A stretch of DNA of 64,000 nucleotides from Chelonoidis abingdonii. Its lineage: Eukaryota > Chordata > Testudines > Testudinidae. Where the stretch lies: contig NC_133777.1 of the NCBI RefSeq assembly GCF_003597395.2, forward strand, positions 10,582,504-10,646,503, in the 5' to 3' direction. Both the position numbers and the translations under genes were made by a program. The notes beneath the pieces were generated by a model. That model searched no databases. It was not told the DNA's origin and saw nothing but the letters and a program-made list of their open reading frames with translations. Each line of letters starts with the position of its first letter. The stretch's first letter is position 1. Of the stretch, positions 47,480 to 58,032 are shown piece by piece.

Positions 47480-48937
47480 GGGAGAGACTCAATAGCAGAA
47501 AGAAGCGTTCTGCAGTCAAGGGCAGAAACCGTCAATCACAGTTTACTGGACAATTGCCCCACTGATCGATTGGGGCTTCTTTTTTTGTATCCTAAGTAAT
47601 GATGCGACCTTAGTCTCTCCTGAATTCATTGCCCGCCATATGCAATTTGGAGTTTCATGCAATCTGGTGCAATATGAAGAGCTTCTCAAAGTGCAGTGTA
47701 GCCCCTTAGCTGAGAAGAATTCAGAGCTCTGCTGGAAGAGGGTAATCCTGGTGAAATTTGACCACATGAAACCTGTGATGCCCTGGGTTATGACTGTGCC
47801 CAGCAATATAGTAATACACAGCTTGCCTTGTCCAGATTTCAAAGAACAGCCTGTACGCATGTTGGGCTATCACACCTGAACATAGCCTTATGTGAACAAC
47901 ATACCCCATATCTCAATGTTCTGTACTTTTGACCTGTTAACTTTTACTCTCGCAGTCAGGGATATTGCAGATTAGTGTATTCCTATGCCATCTGATCTGA
48001 AACCAAACTTTGGCTCCCTGATAACTGGAAACTTCTATGCTTAAACTCTATCATTCATTTTTTTTTTTGTGGCGTTTGTTTTTTTAAACTCTAAATAAAA
48101 TTGAAGAGTTCAGGGTCCATGGAGACTATGGCACTTTACTAGAGCATGTTTTTCCAGGCTAATTTTCTAATCCCCTTTCCCACCGCATGCATGCTTGCTT
48201 TAGCGCTTTTCCTCCTTGATTTGCCAGAGTAATGTTTGAGTGCATTCCTCCCTTACAAGTTTTTGGTAGGTTTTTGGTTTTTTTTTGTTTTCTTCTTTTT
48301 TTACCTCAAACCCCAGTCTACTAGCTTCAGTCGCTGGACAAGAATTCTGTGCTCCTATGGCTAGGCTCTGAAGGTACAGACAATCTAAGCTACTTAAGCT
48401 AAGTGTTGTACTGCTCCCTCGTTTATGATAGAAATAGAAGTGGGTGGATGGGTGAGAAACGAGAGGCCTGCTTTGTCTCTCTTGTAGCCCTGCGGGGCTG
48501 TGCGCAGTTTAGTTAAATCTGCCTCTAAATGGCGACTAAATACACCAGCTTTTTTCACCTTCCGAGCTCCAGGGAGGTTTATTGGAACAGCAATGTCCCA
48601 TGTTTCTCTTGTCTCAGCTGTGTGTTAATGAAGCAGGTCTAAACGTGGCTTCAGCTAACCTGCATTATGACATTTGAGACTGGCTGCTGTGGAATGGATG
48701 TTAAAATATTTGAAACTTTTTTTAAAATGGGATTTGGGCTCCATTCACACTAGCATTTGTCAGACTGCATTGTAAACACACTTTTAGAACAGTTGCTCTT
48801 CAGAACACAGGCTATCAGGCCAGTGTAGGTGGAGCTTCTAAAACGGACACCAGGAAAACCTTCCTGTGAAACAGATCTAGAGCTTACTGCGTGTAATAGT
48901 TGTTTTGACATATGTGAGTCTCTGGGCCACAGGTATA
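47480..48937. other. Unique non-coding DNA, no gene seen
   Basis: AT-rich sequence with T-rich runs (about 48058-48085 and 48270-48305). The minus-strand 105-codon frame at 47543-47860 has no recognised domain. Confidence 0.5.
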
Positions 48938-49588
48938 TGGGATCTTGGGGACGCAATTACACCAGGTGGGTGGCTAAATAAACTTTATTAAGAAATGCAA
49001 AAAACAGGAAAATTCGAATAGTGAGGGGTATGGGGGTTTTGTTAAGGTAGACGATTGGGGAGGGGTTTCTTTTAGCAAATAGTAGTAGGGTTTTCAATAG
49101 TGGGTACAATACAGTGGGTTACAATACAGTTGGTAACCAAGTTAACACTGAAGTATAAATGTAGACAAGTACTAGACAATTTATATAAAAGGTGTTCAAG
49201 CTAGCATATAGCCAACTAACAGTATGGAAAAATGTGGTAAATAACGCAACTTTAGGTAAAAAATGTGGTATAAATGTAAAATGTGAGGTGTGCTTAGAGA
49301 GAAAAAGGGTAACCAATGGGGGTTTATGCTAGACTTCAGTACTACCAAGTTGAAGGTTTGGGGGTAATAGGAGGTGTGGAGGAAGGAATTAAAAGGAGGA
49401 GAGAGAGAGCTTCAAGGAGACAGAGAGCAGGCAGCTGCAAGTTTAAATCAGCAGAGAGACTGAGGGTATGGGGTGGACTGGAGAGCTTGGTGGGGGTAGC
49501 AGGAAGACAGACTTAACTCACAACTATACAGAACACAGCAAATCTATCGCCTATGATCTAACTTAACCAAGACTAAAAATAGCAAGTA

Positions 49589-49664
49589 ACAGAACACAAT
49601 GCAAACAATTTCTTAAACCTTAACTTACAGAACACAATACAAACAATTCTCTAAACCTAACTTA
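49589..49664. repeat. 38-bp tandem duplication inside LTR-like block
   Basis: The unit beginning ACAGAACACAATGCAAACAA at 49589-49626 is repeated with few changes at 49627-49664. Confidence 0.85.
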
Positions 49665-50263
49665 AACCACAGCGTATGCTGGGTGCTGTTCAGTCTGGGT
49701 GCTGGGAAAGAGAGAGAGTAGCTAAGATAATAAATAAAAGTAATAAAAGAATTTCACCAGAGGGATCTTATCAGCCCCAAAGGAGAGCAGCAGAGGTAAA
49801 AGCAGCAAATCATTCAGAAGGCTGGGTACAGTCCTCAATAATGCAGGAGATTCTCAGGCAGCAATCCGTTCTTGAAGCATGGGGGGGGGTTTCAAAAAAC
49901 GGGGGTCATCTCAAAATAAAACGAGAGCGGAGCAAAGGACCCCCAGAACCCCTTGCTGATCAGACCAGGCAGCAATGCAGGAACCTTTCTGAGGTCTGCT
50001 CCCGAAATGTCTGGTTTTAAGGGCAAACTTTAGGCAGTTTCCCACCAGTACTTTTGATTGGCTCAGAGCAGGGGACAGAGGAAAAAAAGCAGGTGAGCAC
50101 GACAGAGACATGGTCTAGAGGCAGAGTCCTGTGCAGTAGATACTCAGACGCACATGAGGCCTCTTATTCATCCCAGGACCTTAAAAACACAATAGGCTTG
50201 CATACTGGACATTGTCCACCCTACATACCGACCCAGGTTTAACAAGGTTGATAACAGGACTAA

Positions 50264-50391
50264 CCCTTTGAACAGGGCAGTGTCACACTTACGCACAATT
50301 GGCCATCCCTTTGAAAAGGGCAATGGCTCTTGGTAAACAACTTTAAGGGGCCCTCCATTTTGAGAAGGGCAGTGGCCCTGCTAAACAACTT
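50264..50391. repeat. Imperfect tandem repeats in U3-like part
   Basis: Three related segments at 50264, 50307 and 50354 share 'CCCTTTGAAMAGGGCARTG' or a variant. The last two also share 'GTAAACAACTT' / 'CTAAACAACTT'. Such direct repeats often form LTR enhancers, but this is inference. Confidence 0.6.
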
Positions 50392-50490
50392 AACAGCCAG
50401 GGAGGGGGGGCCACAGGAGAACAAAAACAAAATGGAGTATGTGGACATCTGTAGGAGACAAAATGGAATAGGGAGATAGCTGTAACAGAC

Positions 50491-51891
50491 ACTATGCAGG
50501 AGCGATACCAGTGATGGTGTTGTCCTAAGCAGGCTGGATGCATCCTTAGAGCGGGGCAGGGTGGGTGGTTTTTTTTTTTCTGGTCTACCTGTCATTTAGA
50601 TGTTTCTGGTTGCTAGTGCAAATAACACTGCAGACTATTTAATGAATTGTTTAGTCTATTTAGTTCACTTCGGGAAGAAACTTGTTCTATGAGATAGTCC
50701 AATATCCTGCAGGTTCCCCAGAACTCAGCGTTCAGGGCAGAAGAATTGTGCGATGGGAGGAGTACACATGCCTGAAGACTTACACAAAGCTGGTGGCTAT
50801 AATATTTAGGCCCATTGGCACTGACTGTTTGTTTGTTTGTTTGTTTGTGTTTTAATTTCATGGGCAGATGAGCTGTAACATAAATTAATAGTTTTGCTTT
50901 GAATGAAAGGGGATCAACTTCAACTTCACTTTTTTAATGTGGCTGGACTATAGACTTCCATTCTTGATGATTATTCTAGAAGCAGATTCCCCCCCCCCCC
51001 CCGCCTTGTGGCACCCTGTAACTGCTCTCAAGCTGCTGTTACATAGTTTGATCTAGAAGTATATCACTTCAGTGCCTATCTATTCTCTTAAGAATGATAC
51101 TTAAAAGCATCTGATTATCATAACTGGACAGAAGAAGCAGAGTGACTCATGAGTGTTGACCGCTTGCCAGAATGCTCTTCTTATGGACATACTGTCTGAC
51201 TGCCTCTAGTTGCCCAGATGATGTCTGGAGTTCTGTGATGCTAAGTGAAGGAAGGTGTCTCTATTTAAAACTATATTTCCCTTTTAGTGTAGCTTGCTGG
51301 AGGCCCTAGTCACTTCCAGCAATTGGTGAGGAGCCTGCACCAGGCCTCTTAGCTGTATAGCCTGCTTTTCGTAGTCTGCTGTGCTGAGACACAGAAGTGG
51401 TTAATGAGGCTTCCAGTCTTGTCAGTGGTGCAGAAGTACAGTCTCCAGCTGTGACTGTGGTGGGTCTTGGCTGGCTTTGATAGCTTTGATCTTGCTGCTT
51501 CCTGTATGTTACAGGCTCTGTGGTAAAGGGTTTTTTGTTTTGTTTCTAGATTCGAAGGCTCGTTAATGCTAAATCAGTTGCTTTTGTCTTGGAGCTTAGT
51601 GAGTAGTGTAGACATCCTTTTGTGAGCAGTTTTTCCTCCCTCTTCTTCGTACCCACTCCCTAAGGGAGAGAGCAGGTGGGAAAAGCTTTTTCTTTCCTGC
51701 ACCTAAACAAGCTTTACCTTTTTTGTGTCGTCCCCCTTCACTCCCTCCCCCAAATACCTCATGCCAGAAGGCAAGTAGAAAAATTCCTTCCTTGACAGAT
51801 ACAAATCCCTTTGAAGAGGAAGTTCTGAGGATTTGTGCCCATTTCAAGTGAAGAGTGCTGCACTTGATTGTTAGACATAAAGGTCTGGTCT
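50491..51891. other. Unique non-coding DNA with simple repeats
   Basis: Contains a (GTTT)n run at 50826-50848 and a 14-nt C homopolymer at 50989-51002. No exon or transposon recognised. Confidence 0.55.
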
Positions 51892-52254
51892 ACACTACGC
51901 GTTTTAAACCAATTTTAGTAGAGTTAAACCGATTTAACCCTGCACCCATCCACACAATGAGGCCCTTTATATCGATATAAAGGGCTCTTTAAACCGGTTT
52001 CTGTACTCCTCCCTGACGAGAGGAGTATGCTGAAATCGGTACTGCCATGTCGGATTAGGGTTAGTGTGGCCGCAAAGTGACGGTATTGGCCTCCGGGCGG
52101 TATCCCACAGTGCACCACTGTGACCGTTCTGGAAAGCAATCTGAACTCGGATGCACTGGCCAGGTAGACAGGAAAAGCCCTGGGAACTTTTGAATTTCAT
52201 TTCCTGTTTGCCCAGCATGGAGCTCTGATCAGCACAGGTGATGATGCAGTCCCA

Positions 52255-52392
52255 AATCCAAAAAGAGCTCCAGCTTGGACCATACGGGAGATACTGGATC
52301 TGATCGCTGTATGGGGAGACAAATCTGTTCTATCAGAGCTCCGTTACACAAGACGAAATGCTAAAGCATTTGCAAAAATCTCCAGGCTATGA
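52255..52392 (+). pseudogene. Myb/SANT-like DNA-binding domain, best-kept N-terminus
   Basis: Forty-five codons are open from 52255 to a TGA at 52390. The frame begins 'NPKRAPAWTIREILDLIAV', continues 'WGDKSVLSELR' and ends 'RRNAKAFAKISRL'. This is the first two-thirds of the MSANTD-type Myb/SANT domain, with the tryptophan of helix 1 and the WGD turn in place. An upstream ATG pair (52241-52246) is two frames away, consistent with a single-base deletion in the start peptide relative to the family. The rest of the domain has been replaced by unrelated element sequence at about 52450. In life the protein would bind Harbinger ends and assist transposase. Confidence 0.8.
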
Positions 52393-53110
52393 TAGACAGA
52401 GGCCACAGCACAGTGCTGTGTGACAAGTGTAACGGAAAGCCAAAGAATCAAATGGACTCTCGTGGAGGAAGGGAGGGGGGACTGAGGACTCCAGCTATCC
52501 CACAGTCCCCGCAGTCTCCGAAATGGATTTGCATTCTTGACTGAGCTCCCAATGCCTGTAGGATCAAACATTGTCCAGGGCGTTTCAGGGTATATGTCGT
52601 CAATTTACCCCCTCTTCCCTGCCCCGTGAAAGAAAAGGGGAAAAAAATCATTTCTTGACTTTTTTCAGTGTCACGTTTTATGTCTGTTGCATGCTGCTGG
52701 TAGATGGGGTGCTGCAGTGCTGAACACCAGCATCCTCTCCCTTCCCCTCCCCGGTGGCAGACGGTACAGTGCAGAAGGACTGGTAGCCATCCTTGTCATC
52801 ATCCCATGAGTGCCCCTGGCTGGCCTCAGTGAGGTCAGCACGGGGGCTCCTGGGTAAAATAGAATGACCTCCTGGTTATTCCCAGCAGATGGTAACACGA
52901 ACTGCTGGCTAACCGTCACCTCATGTCATTAGCACATGGGGCGCTGAGGTCCACTCAGCCGCCCCTTCCCACCCCCATCCCTCTCTCCTCTTCTCTCTCT
53001 TCCCCGTACATCAGCATTGTAGACATGAACAAGGTGATAAGAACAGAACGGAACATAACGAACAAAATCTACGAAAGAAAAAAAAAAAAAGCACGAAAAA
53101 GACGAGACTG

Positions 53111-53493
53111 AGGGTTGGGGAGCAGGGAAAGCAATGGTGGGGTTGTTGCAGGGGGCACCCCCTAGAATGGCATGCAGCTCATCATTTTTGCAGGATCTGA
53201 CATGGAGTGGCTGTACTCTCTCTGGTACACTGGTTCTCTAGCACACTTGCCCCCATATTCTAGACAGGACTGACTCTATTTTTAGATAAACTGTAAAGGA
53301 GAGAATGACCTGGGGGTCATTCCCATATTTGTCTTTTGTGCCCCTGGCCGACCTCAGCCAGGGGCACCCATGATAGCAGCAGATGGTACAGAAGACTGAT
53401 AATCATCATCTCATTGCCAATTTACAATGGCATGGCAGATGCTACAGAACAACTGATAACCGTCTCTGCTATCTTGCAAAGCAAATGAATGCT
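53111..53493. repeat. ~385 bp block duplicated around CR1, left copy
   Basis: The sequence from AGGGTTGGGG at 53111 to GAATGCT at 53493 is homologous, in the same orientation, to 56020-56407. The left copy stops exactly where the CR1 3' end begins. It is preceded by an A-rich, non-homologous stretch (about 52960-53110). Confidence 0.85.
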
Positions 53494-55850
53494 CATAGAC
53501 TCATAGGTCAGAAGGAACGAATATGATCATCATCTAGTCTGACCTCCTGCACAAAGCAGGCCACAGAACCTCTACCCATCCACTTCTATAAAACCCCAAC
53601 CTATGTCCGAGTTATTGAAGTCTTCAAATTGTGGTTTGAAGACCTCAAGCAGAGAATCCACCAGCAAGTGACCCATGCCCCACGCTGCAGGGAAGGCGAA
53701 AAACCTCCAGAGCCTCTGCAATCTGCCCTGGAGGAAAATTCCTTCCCGACCCCAAATATGGCGATCAGCTAAACCCTGAGCATGTGGGCAAGGCTCCCCA
53801 GCCAGCAGTCAGGAAAGAATTCTCTGCAGTAACTCTGATCCCATCCCATCCAACATCCCATCGCAGACCATTGAGCAGACCTATCTGCTGATAATCCAAG
53901 AACAATTGCCAAAATTAAACTATCCTATCATATCATCCCTTCCATAAACTTATCAAGCTTAGTCTTAAAGCCAGATATGTCTTTTGCCCCACTACTCCCC
54001 TTGGAAGGCTGTTCCAGAACTTCACTCCACTAATGGTTAGAAACCTTCGTCTAATTTCAAGTCTGAACTTCCTAGTGTCCAGTTTGTACCCATTTGACCT
54101 TGTGTCTACATTAGTACTAAGCTTAAATAATTCCTTCCCTCCCTAATGTTAATCCCCCTGATATATTTATATAGAGGAAGCATATCCCCCGGGCCTTCTT
54201 TTGGCTAGGCTAAACAAGCCAAGCTCTTTGAGTCTCCTTTCATAAGGCAGGTTTTCCATTCCTCGGATCATCCTAGTAGCCCGTCTCTGAACCTGTTCCA
54301 GTTTGAATTCATCCTTCTTAAAACATGGGAGACCAGAACTGCACACAGTATTCCAGGTGAGGTCTCACCAGCTCCTATACAACGGTACTAACACCTCCTT
54401 ATCTTTGCTGGAAATACCTCGCCTGATGCATCCTAAAACCGCATTTGCTTTTTTAACGGCCATATCGCATTGGCGCGGCTCATAGTCATCCTGTGATCAA
54501 CCAATACCCCAATGTCTTCTCCTCCTCTGTTGTTTCCAACTGATGGGTCCCCAATGTATATCTAAATTTCTTATTATTAATCCCTAAGTGCATGACCTTG
54601 CACTTTTCACTATTAAATTTCATCCTATTACTATTACTCCAGTTTACAAGGTCATCCAGATCTTCCTGTATGGTATCCCGGTCCTTCTCTGTGTTAGCAA
54701 TACCCCCAGCTTTGTATCATCCACAAACTTTATTAGCACATTCCCACTCTTTGTGCCAAGGTCAGTAATAAAAAGGTTAAATAAGATTGGTCCCAAAACC
54801 GATCCTTGAGGAACTCCGCTAGTAACCTCCTTCCAGCCTGACAGTTCACCTTCAGTACGACCCGTTGGAGTCTCCCCTTAACCAATTCCTAATCCACCTT
54901 TCAATTTTCATATTCATCCCATCTTTTCCAATTTAACTAACAATTCCCCATGTGGAACCGTGTCAAATGCCTTACTGAAATCGAGATAAATTAGATCTAC
55001 TGCATTTCCTTTGTCTAAATAATCTGTCACCTTCTCGAAGGAGATCAGGTTGGTTTGGCACGATCTACCTTAGTAAACCATGTTGTAATTTGTCCCAATT
55101 ACCATTGACCTCAATGTCCTTACTACTTTCTCCTTCAATATTTTTTCCAAGACCTTACATACTACAGACGTCAAACTAACAGGCCTATAGTTACTCAGAT
55201 CACTTTTTTTCCTTTCTTGAAGATGGGAACTACGTTAGCAATTCTCCAGTCGTACGGTACAACCCCTGAGTTTACCGATTCATTAAAAATTCTTGCTAAC
55301 GGGCTCGCAATTTCATGCGCCAGTTCCTTTAATATTCTTGGATGGAGATTGTCCGGGCCCTCCGATTTTGTCCCATTAAGCTGTTCTAGTTTGACTTCTA
55401 CCTCTGATGTGGTAATATCTACCTCCATATCCTCATTCCCGTTTAACATCCTTCCATCATCCCTAAGCTCCTCATTAGCCTTATTAAAGACTGAGGCAAA
55501 GTACTTATTTAGATATTGGGCCATGCCTAGGTTATCCTTAAGCTCCATTCCATCCTCAGTGTATAGCGTCCCACTTCTTCTTTCTTTGTTTTCTTCTTAT
55601 TTATGTGGCTGTAAACCTTTTACTATTGGTTTTAATTCCCTTTTGCAAGGTTCAACTCTACACGGCTTTTAGCCTTCCTCACTTTATCTCTACATGTCCT
55701 GACCTCACTAAGGTAGCTTCCCTTGCTAATCCACCTTCTCTTCCACTCCTTGTAGGCTTTCTGCTTTTTCTTAATCACCTCTCTGAGATGCTTGCTCATC
55801 CAGCTTGGTCTACAACTCCTGCCTATGTTTTTTTTCCCCTTTCTTGGGAT
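53494..55850 (-). mobile_element. CR1 LINE, 5'-truncated, - strand
   Basis: On the minus strand the copy starts in the endonuclease-RT linker (about 55850), goes through the RT, and ends in a 3' UTR with 'GAGGTCAGACTAGATGATGA' and a CTATGAGTCTATG-type tail at 53494. This tail type is another CR1 subfamily from the one at 24045-26285. It is inserted in Harbinger copy 3. A C17 run (55854-55870) lies at its 5' junction. Confidence 0.92.
54700..55850 (-). pseudogene. CR1 reverse transcriptase, lightly broken
   Basis: Blocks on the minus strand in RT order are the linker 'SCRPSWMSKHLREVIKKKQK' (55632-55874 frame), then 'GTKSEGPDNLHPRILKELA' and 'DWRIANVVPIFKKG' (55195-55548 frame). These are followed by 'IYLDFSKAFDTVP' (about 54970), '[13 protein letters not shown]' (about 54785) and 'FVDDTKL' (about 54715, the catalytic box, with Val in place of Ala). 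A few frameshifts separate them. The motifs are better kept than in the + strand CR1, suggesting a younger insertion. Endonuclease absent. Confidence 0.9.
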
Positions 55851-55930
55851 GCACCCCCCCCCCCCCCCCCGCATGTGTAAAGAAAAGATTCTGTATGGCC
55901 TGGACTATCACCAGCTGCCGCCTCCTCATT

Positions 55931-56110
55931 TTATCTCACTAAAAACTCAGTGTTTCTTATTCCTGCATTCTTTATTATTTCATCACACAAATGGGGGGAC
56001 CTTGCAATGGTAGCGCAGGAGGGTTGGGGGAGGAGGGAAGCAATGAGTGGGGTTGTTGTAGGGGCACCCCCTAAAATGGCATGCAGCTCGTCATTTCTGC
56101 AGGATCTGAC
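55931..56110 (-). pseudogene. Myb/SANT-like domain end fragment, antisense (copy 3)
   Basis: The minus-strand frame of 89 codons (to 55931) contains 'CRNDELHAILGGAPTTTP', the conserved end of the turtle Myb/SANT-like domain, followed by 'IASLLPQPS'. It is the equivalent of 34685-34770 in copy 1. A further, less preserved equivalent lies in the left duplicated block near 53155-53200. Dead fragment. Confidence 0.7.
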
Positions 56111-56407
56111 ACAGAGCAGCTGTGCTCTCTGACACACTGGCTCTCTAGTACACTTGCCCCATATTCTAGGCAGGACTGACTCTCCTTTTAGATACAACAT
56201 AAAGGAGTGACCCGGGGAGTCATTCCCATTTTTGTCTTTGCGCCCCCAGCCGACCTCAGCGAAGGTCAGCCAGGAGCACCCATGACAGCAGCAGACGGTA
56301 CAGAACGACTGGTAACGGTCATCTCATCGCCAATTTACAATGGCACGGCAGATGGTACAGAATGACTGGTAACAGTCTCTGCTACCTTGCAAAGGCAAAT
56401 GAATGCT
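56020..56407. repeat. ~385 bp block duplicated around CR1, right copy
   Basis: Partner of 53111-53493. It continues without a break into the rest of the element ('GAATGCTGCTGTGTAGCGC'), as in copy 1, so this is the original context. Confidence 0.85.
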
Positions 56408-56862
56408 GCTGTGTAGCGCTGCAGTACTGCCTCTGTCAGCAGCATCTGGTACACATACGGTGACAGTGACAAAAGGCAAAACGGGCTCCAATGGTTGCCA
56501 TGCTGTGGCATCTGCCAGGGCAATCCAGGGAAAAAGGGCGTGAAATGATTGCCTGCCTGCCGTTGCTTTCACAGAGGAAGGAATGAGTAACATTTACCCA
56601 GAATCACCCGTGACACTGTTTTTTGCACCATCATGCATTGGGATCTCAATCCAGAATTCCAATGGGCGGGAGAGACTGAGGGAACTATGGGATAGCTACC
56701 CACAGTGCAACGCTCCAGAAATCAATGCTAGGCTTGGTACATGGACGCACACCACCGAATTATTGTGCTTTGTGTGGCTGCTTGCACTTGACTTTATACA
56801 ATCTTTTTTTTACAAAACCAGTTTATGTAAAATCGGAATAATCCTGTAGTGTAGACGTACCC

Positions 56863-57703
56863 TTTGACACAGTATATCTGTAACAGCCTGCTATACTGTT
56901 CCTCCATGTTGGGTCAGTTAAATTCCGCATAGTCAGCACACATGGGGTCTTTATTATCCCTCCTCCTCTCTCCAGCACTCCAAGTCATAGTTTAAAGTAA
57001 CCTACCATCACAGAACTATTTTTTCTCTTCTGTTTTCTGTTTGAAACCTGGCATCTTCCTCCAGAGCAGCTACCCTGTTAAAGTCAGCCTTAAATAGCTT
57101 ATTTTAAAAGATAGGGGGAAGTGGGCTGGTTTGCAGTGGATTTGTGTGTATATTTCATCTGTGGAAGGTCCCCCATAGCTAGCAGGCTGCACTAAGTACA
57201 CAACCTCATATAAAGTGTTTCAATGCTGTGAAAGTTCTCTGATCAGAGAGTAGACAGCAGTGGATCTCTAGAAAATTTAGATTTAGATACCTAAGAGGGA
57301 TTAAGATGAATTTCTTCAAAATGGTTCCTCATAGCAGTATTGTATATCATCATTTCAGAGGTGAAATGTCTCTATAGAAATGATCTAAGGACCCCATAAA
57401 CCCCATTGGCACAGCATAGAGCTCACATTCCAGGGGCACATCACATGCCTACGCTTCTCTAGTCCTGGACTCCTCCCACTTCCTATCTGTCGTTTGAATA
57501 AATTTGTGATGCTTCACCAGCATCTGCTCTGCGTTACTTCTGATTCCCACTCTGATGGTAAGAATTATAATTCCTTGTGCCAAGTCACAACTTCTTTGAA
57601 CATACTCAGATGTTTGTTGTGTTTTGCGAGTAGTAACTGTTGCAGAGAAATGAATACCACCTTTTGATGGCATCCTTCTTCCGCTTATGCAAACTTCTGA
57701 AAG
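56863..57703. other. Unique non-coding DNA, no gene seen
   Basis: No recognisable element or exon in this stretch. Confidence 0.5.
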
Positions 57704-58032
57704 TCATCGATTCCAAAGTCAACAGGGATCATTGTGGTGATCTAGTCTGATCTCCTGGCCATAGAACATCCCCAAAGTAATTCCTGGATCATATATATTA
57801 GAAAAACATCTGATCTTGATATAAAAATTGTAGCGATTGGAAAATCCACCATGACTCTTTGTAAATTGTTCCAGTGGTTAATTACTCTCATTGTTTAATG
57901 TGTGCCTTATTTCCAGTCTCAATTTTCAACTTTTAGCCATTGGATTGTTATACCTTTCTGCATTAAACTGAAGAGCCTGTTAAATATTTATTCCCCATGT
58001 AGATACTTAGACTGTAATGAAGTCAGTCTTTA
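57704..58032 (-). mobile_element. Old CR1 3' end, - strand
   Basis: 'GGTGATCTAGTCTGATCTCC' at 57737 and, downstream on +, 'AAATTGTTCCAGTGGTTAAT' and 'TATTTATTCCCCATGTAGAT' form the antisense of a CR1 3' UTR that I recognise from turtles. The copy is about 330 bp, strongly diverged, and contains no RT. Confidence 0.85.

Larger units (their letters stand above)
48938..50490 (-). mobile_element. Probable solitary LTR of an endogenous retroelement
   Basis: Read on the minus strand, the block has the order of an LTR. A U3-like part contains imperfect repeats (50264-50391), a CCAAT box (ATTGG on +, 50057-50061) is followed by a TTAAAA-type TATA substitute near 50020, and a polyadenylation signal AATAAA lies at 48984-48989, about 50 bp before the end. 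Boundaries TG...CA fit approximately (about 50487 and 48938), but I found no convincing target duplication. No gag, pol or env sequence adjoins it. An old gene 3' UTR or another repeat is the alternative. Non-coding; class uncertain. Confidence 0.45.
51892..56862. mobile_element. PIF/Harbinger element split by CR1 (copy 3)
   Basis: The left end GGTCTGGTCTACACTACGCG pairs with the right end, in reverse complement GGGTACGTCTACACTACAGG. The left part closely follows copy 1 (33494-34350) and the right part follows copy 1 (34505-35559). The 3-bp flanks (AAA and TTT) are not a direct match, so the duplication is decayed or the ends come from different copies. A CR1 LINE occupies 53494-55850 in opposite orientation, with a ~385 bp block of the element present on both sides of it (53111-53493 and 56020-56407). 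Confidence 0.8.

Noticed and set aside
55217..55672. 151-codon + strand frame
   Set aside because: Antisense shadow of the CR1 reverse transcriptase, which reads on the minus strand.
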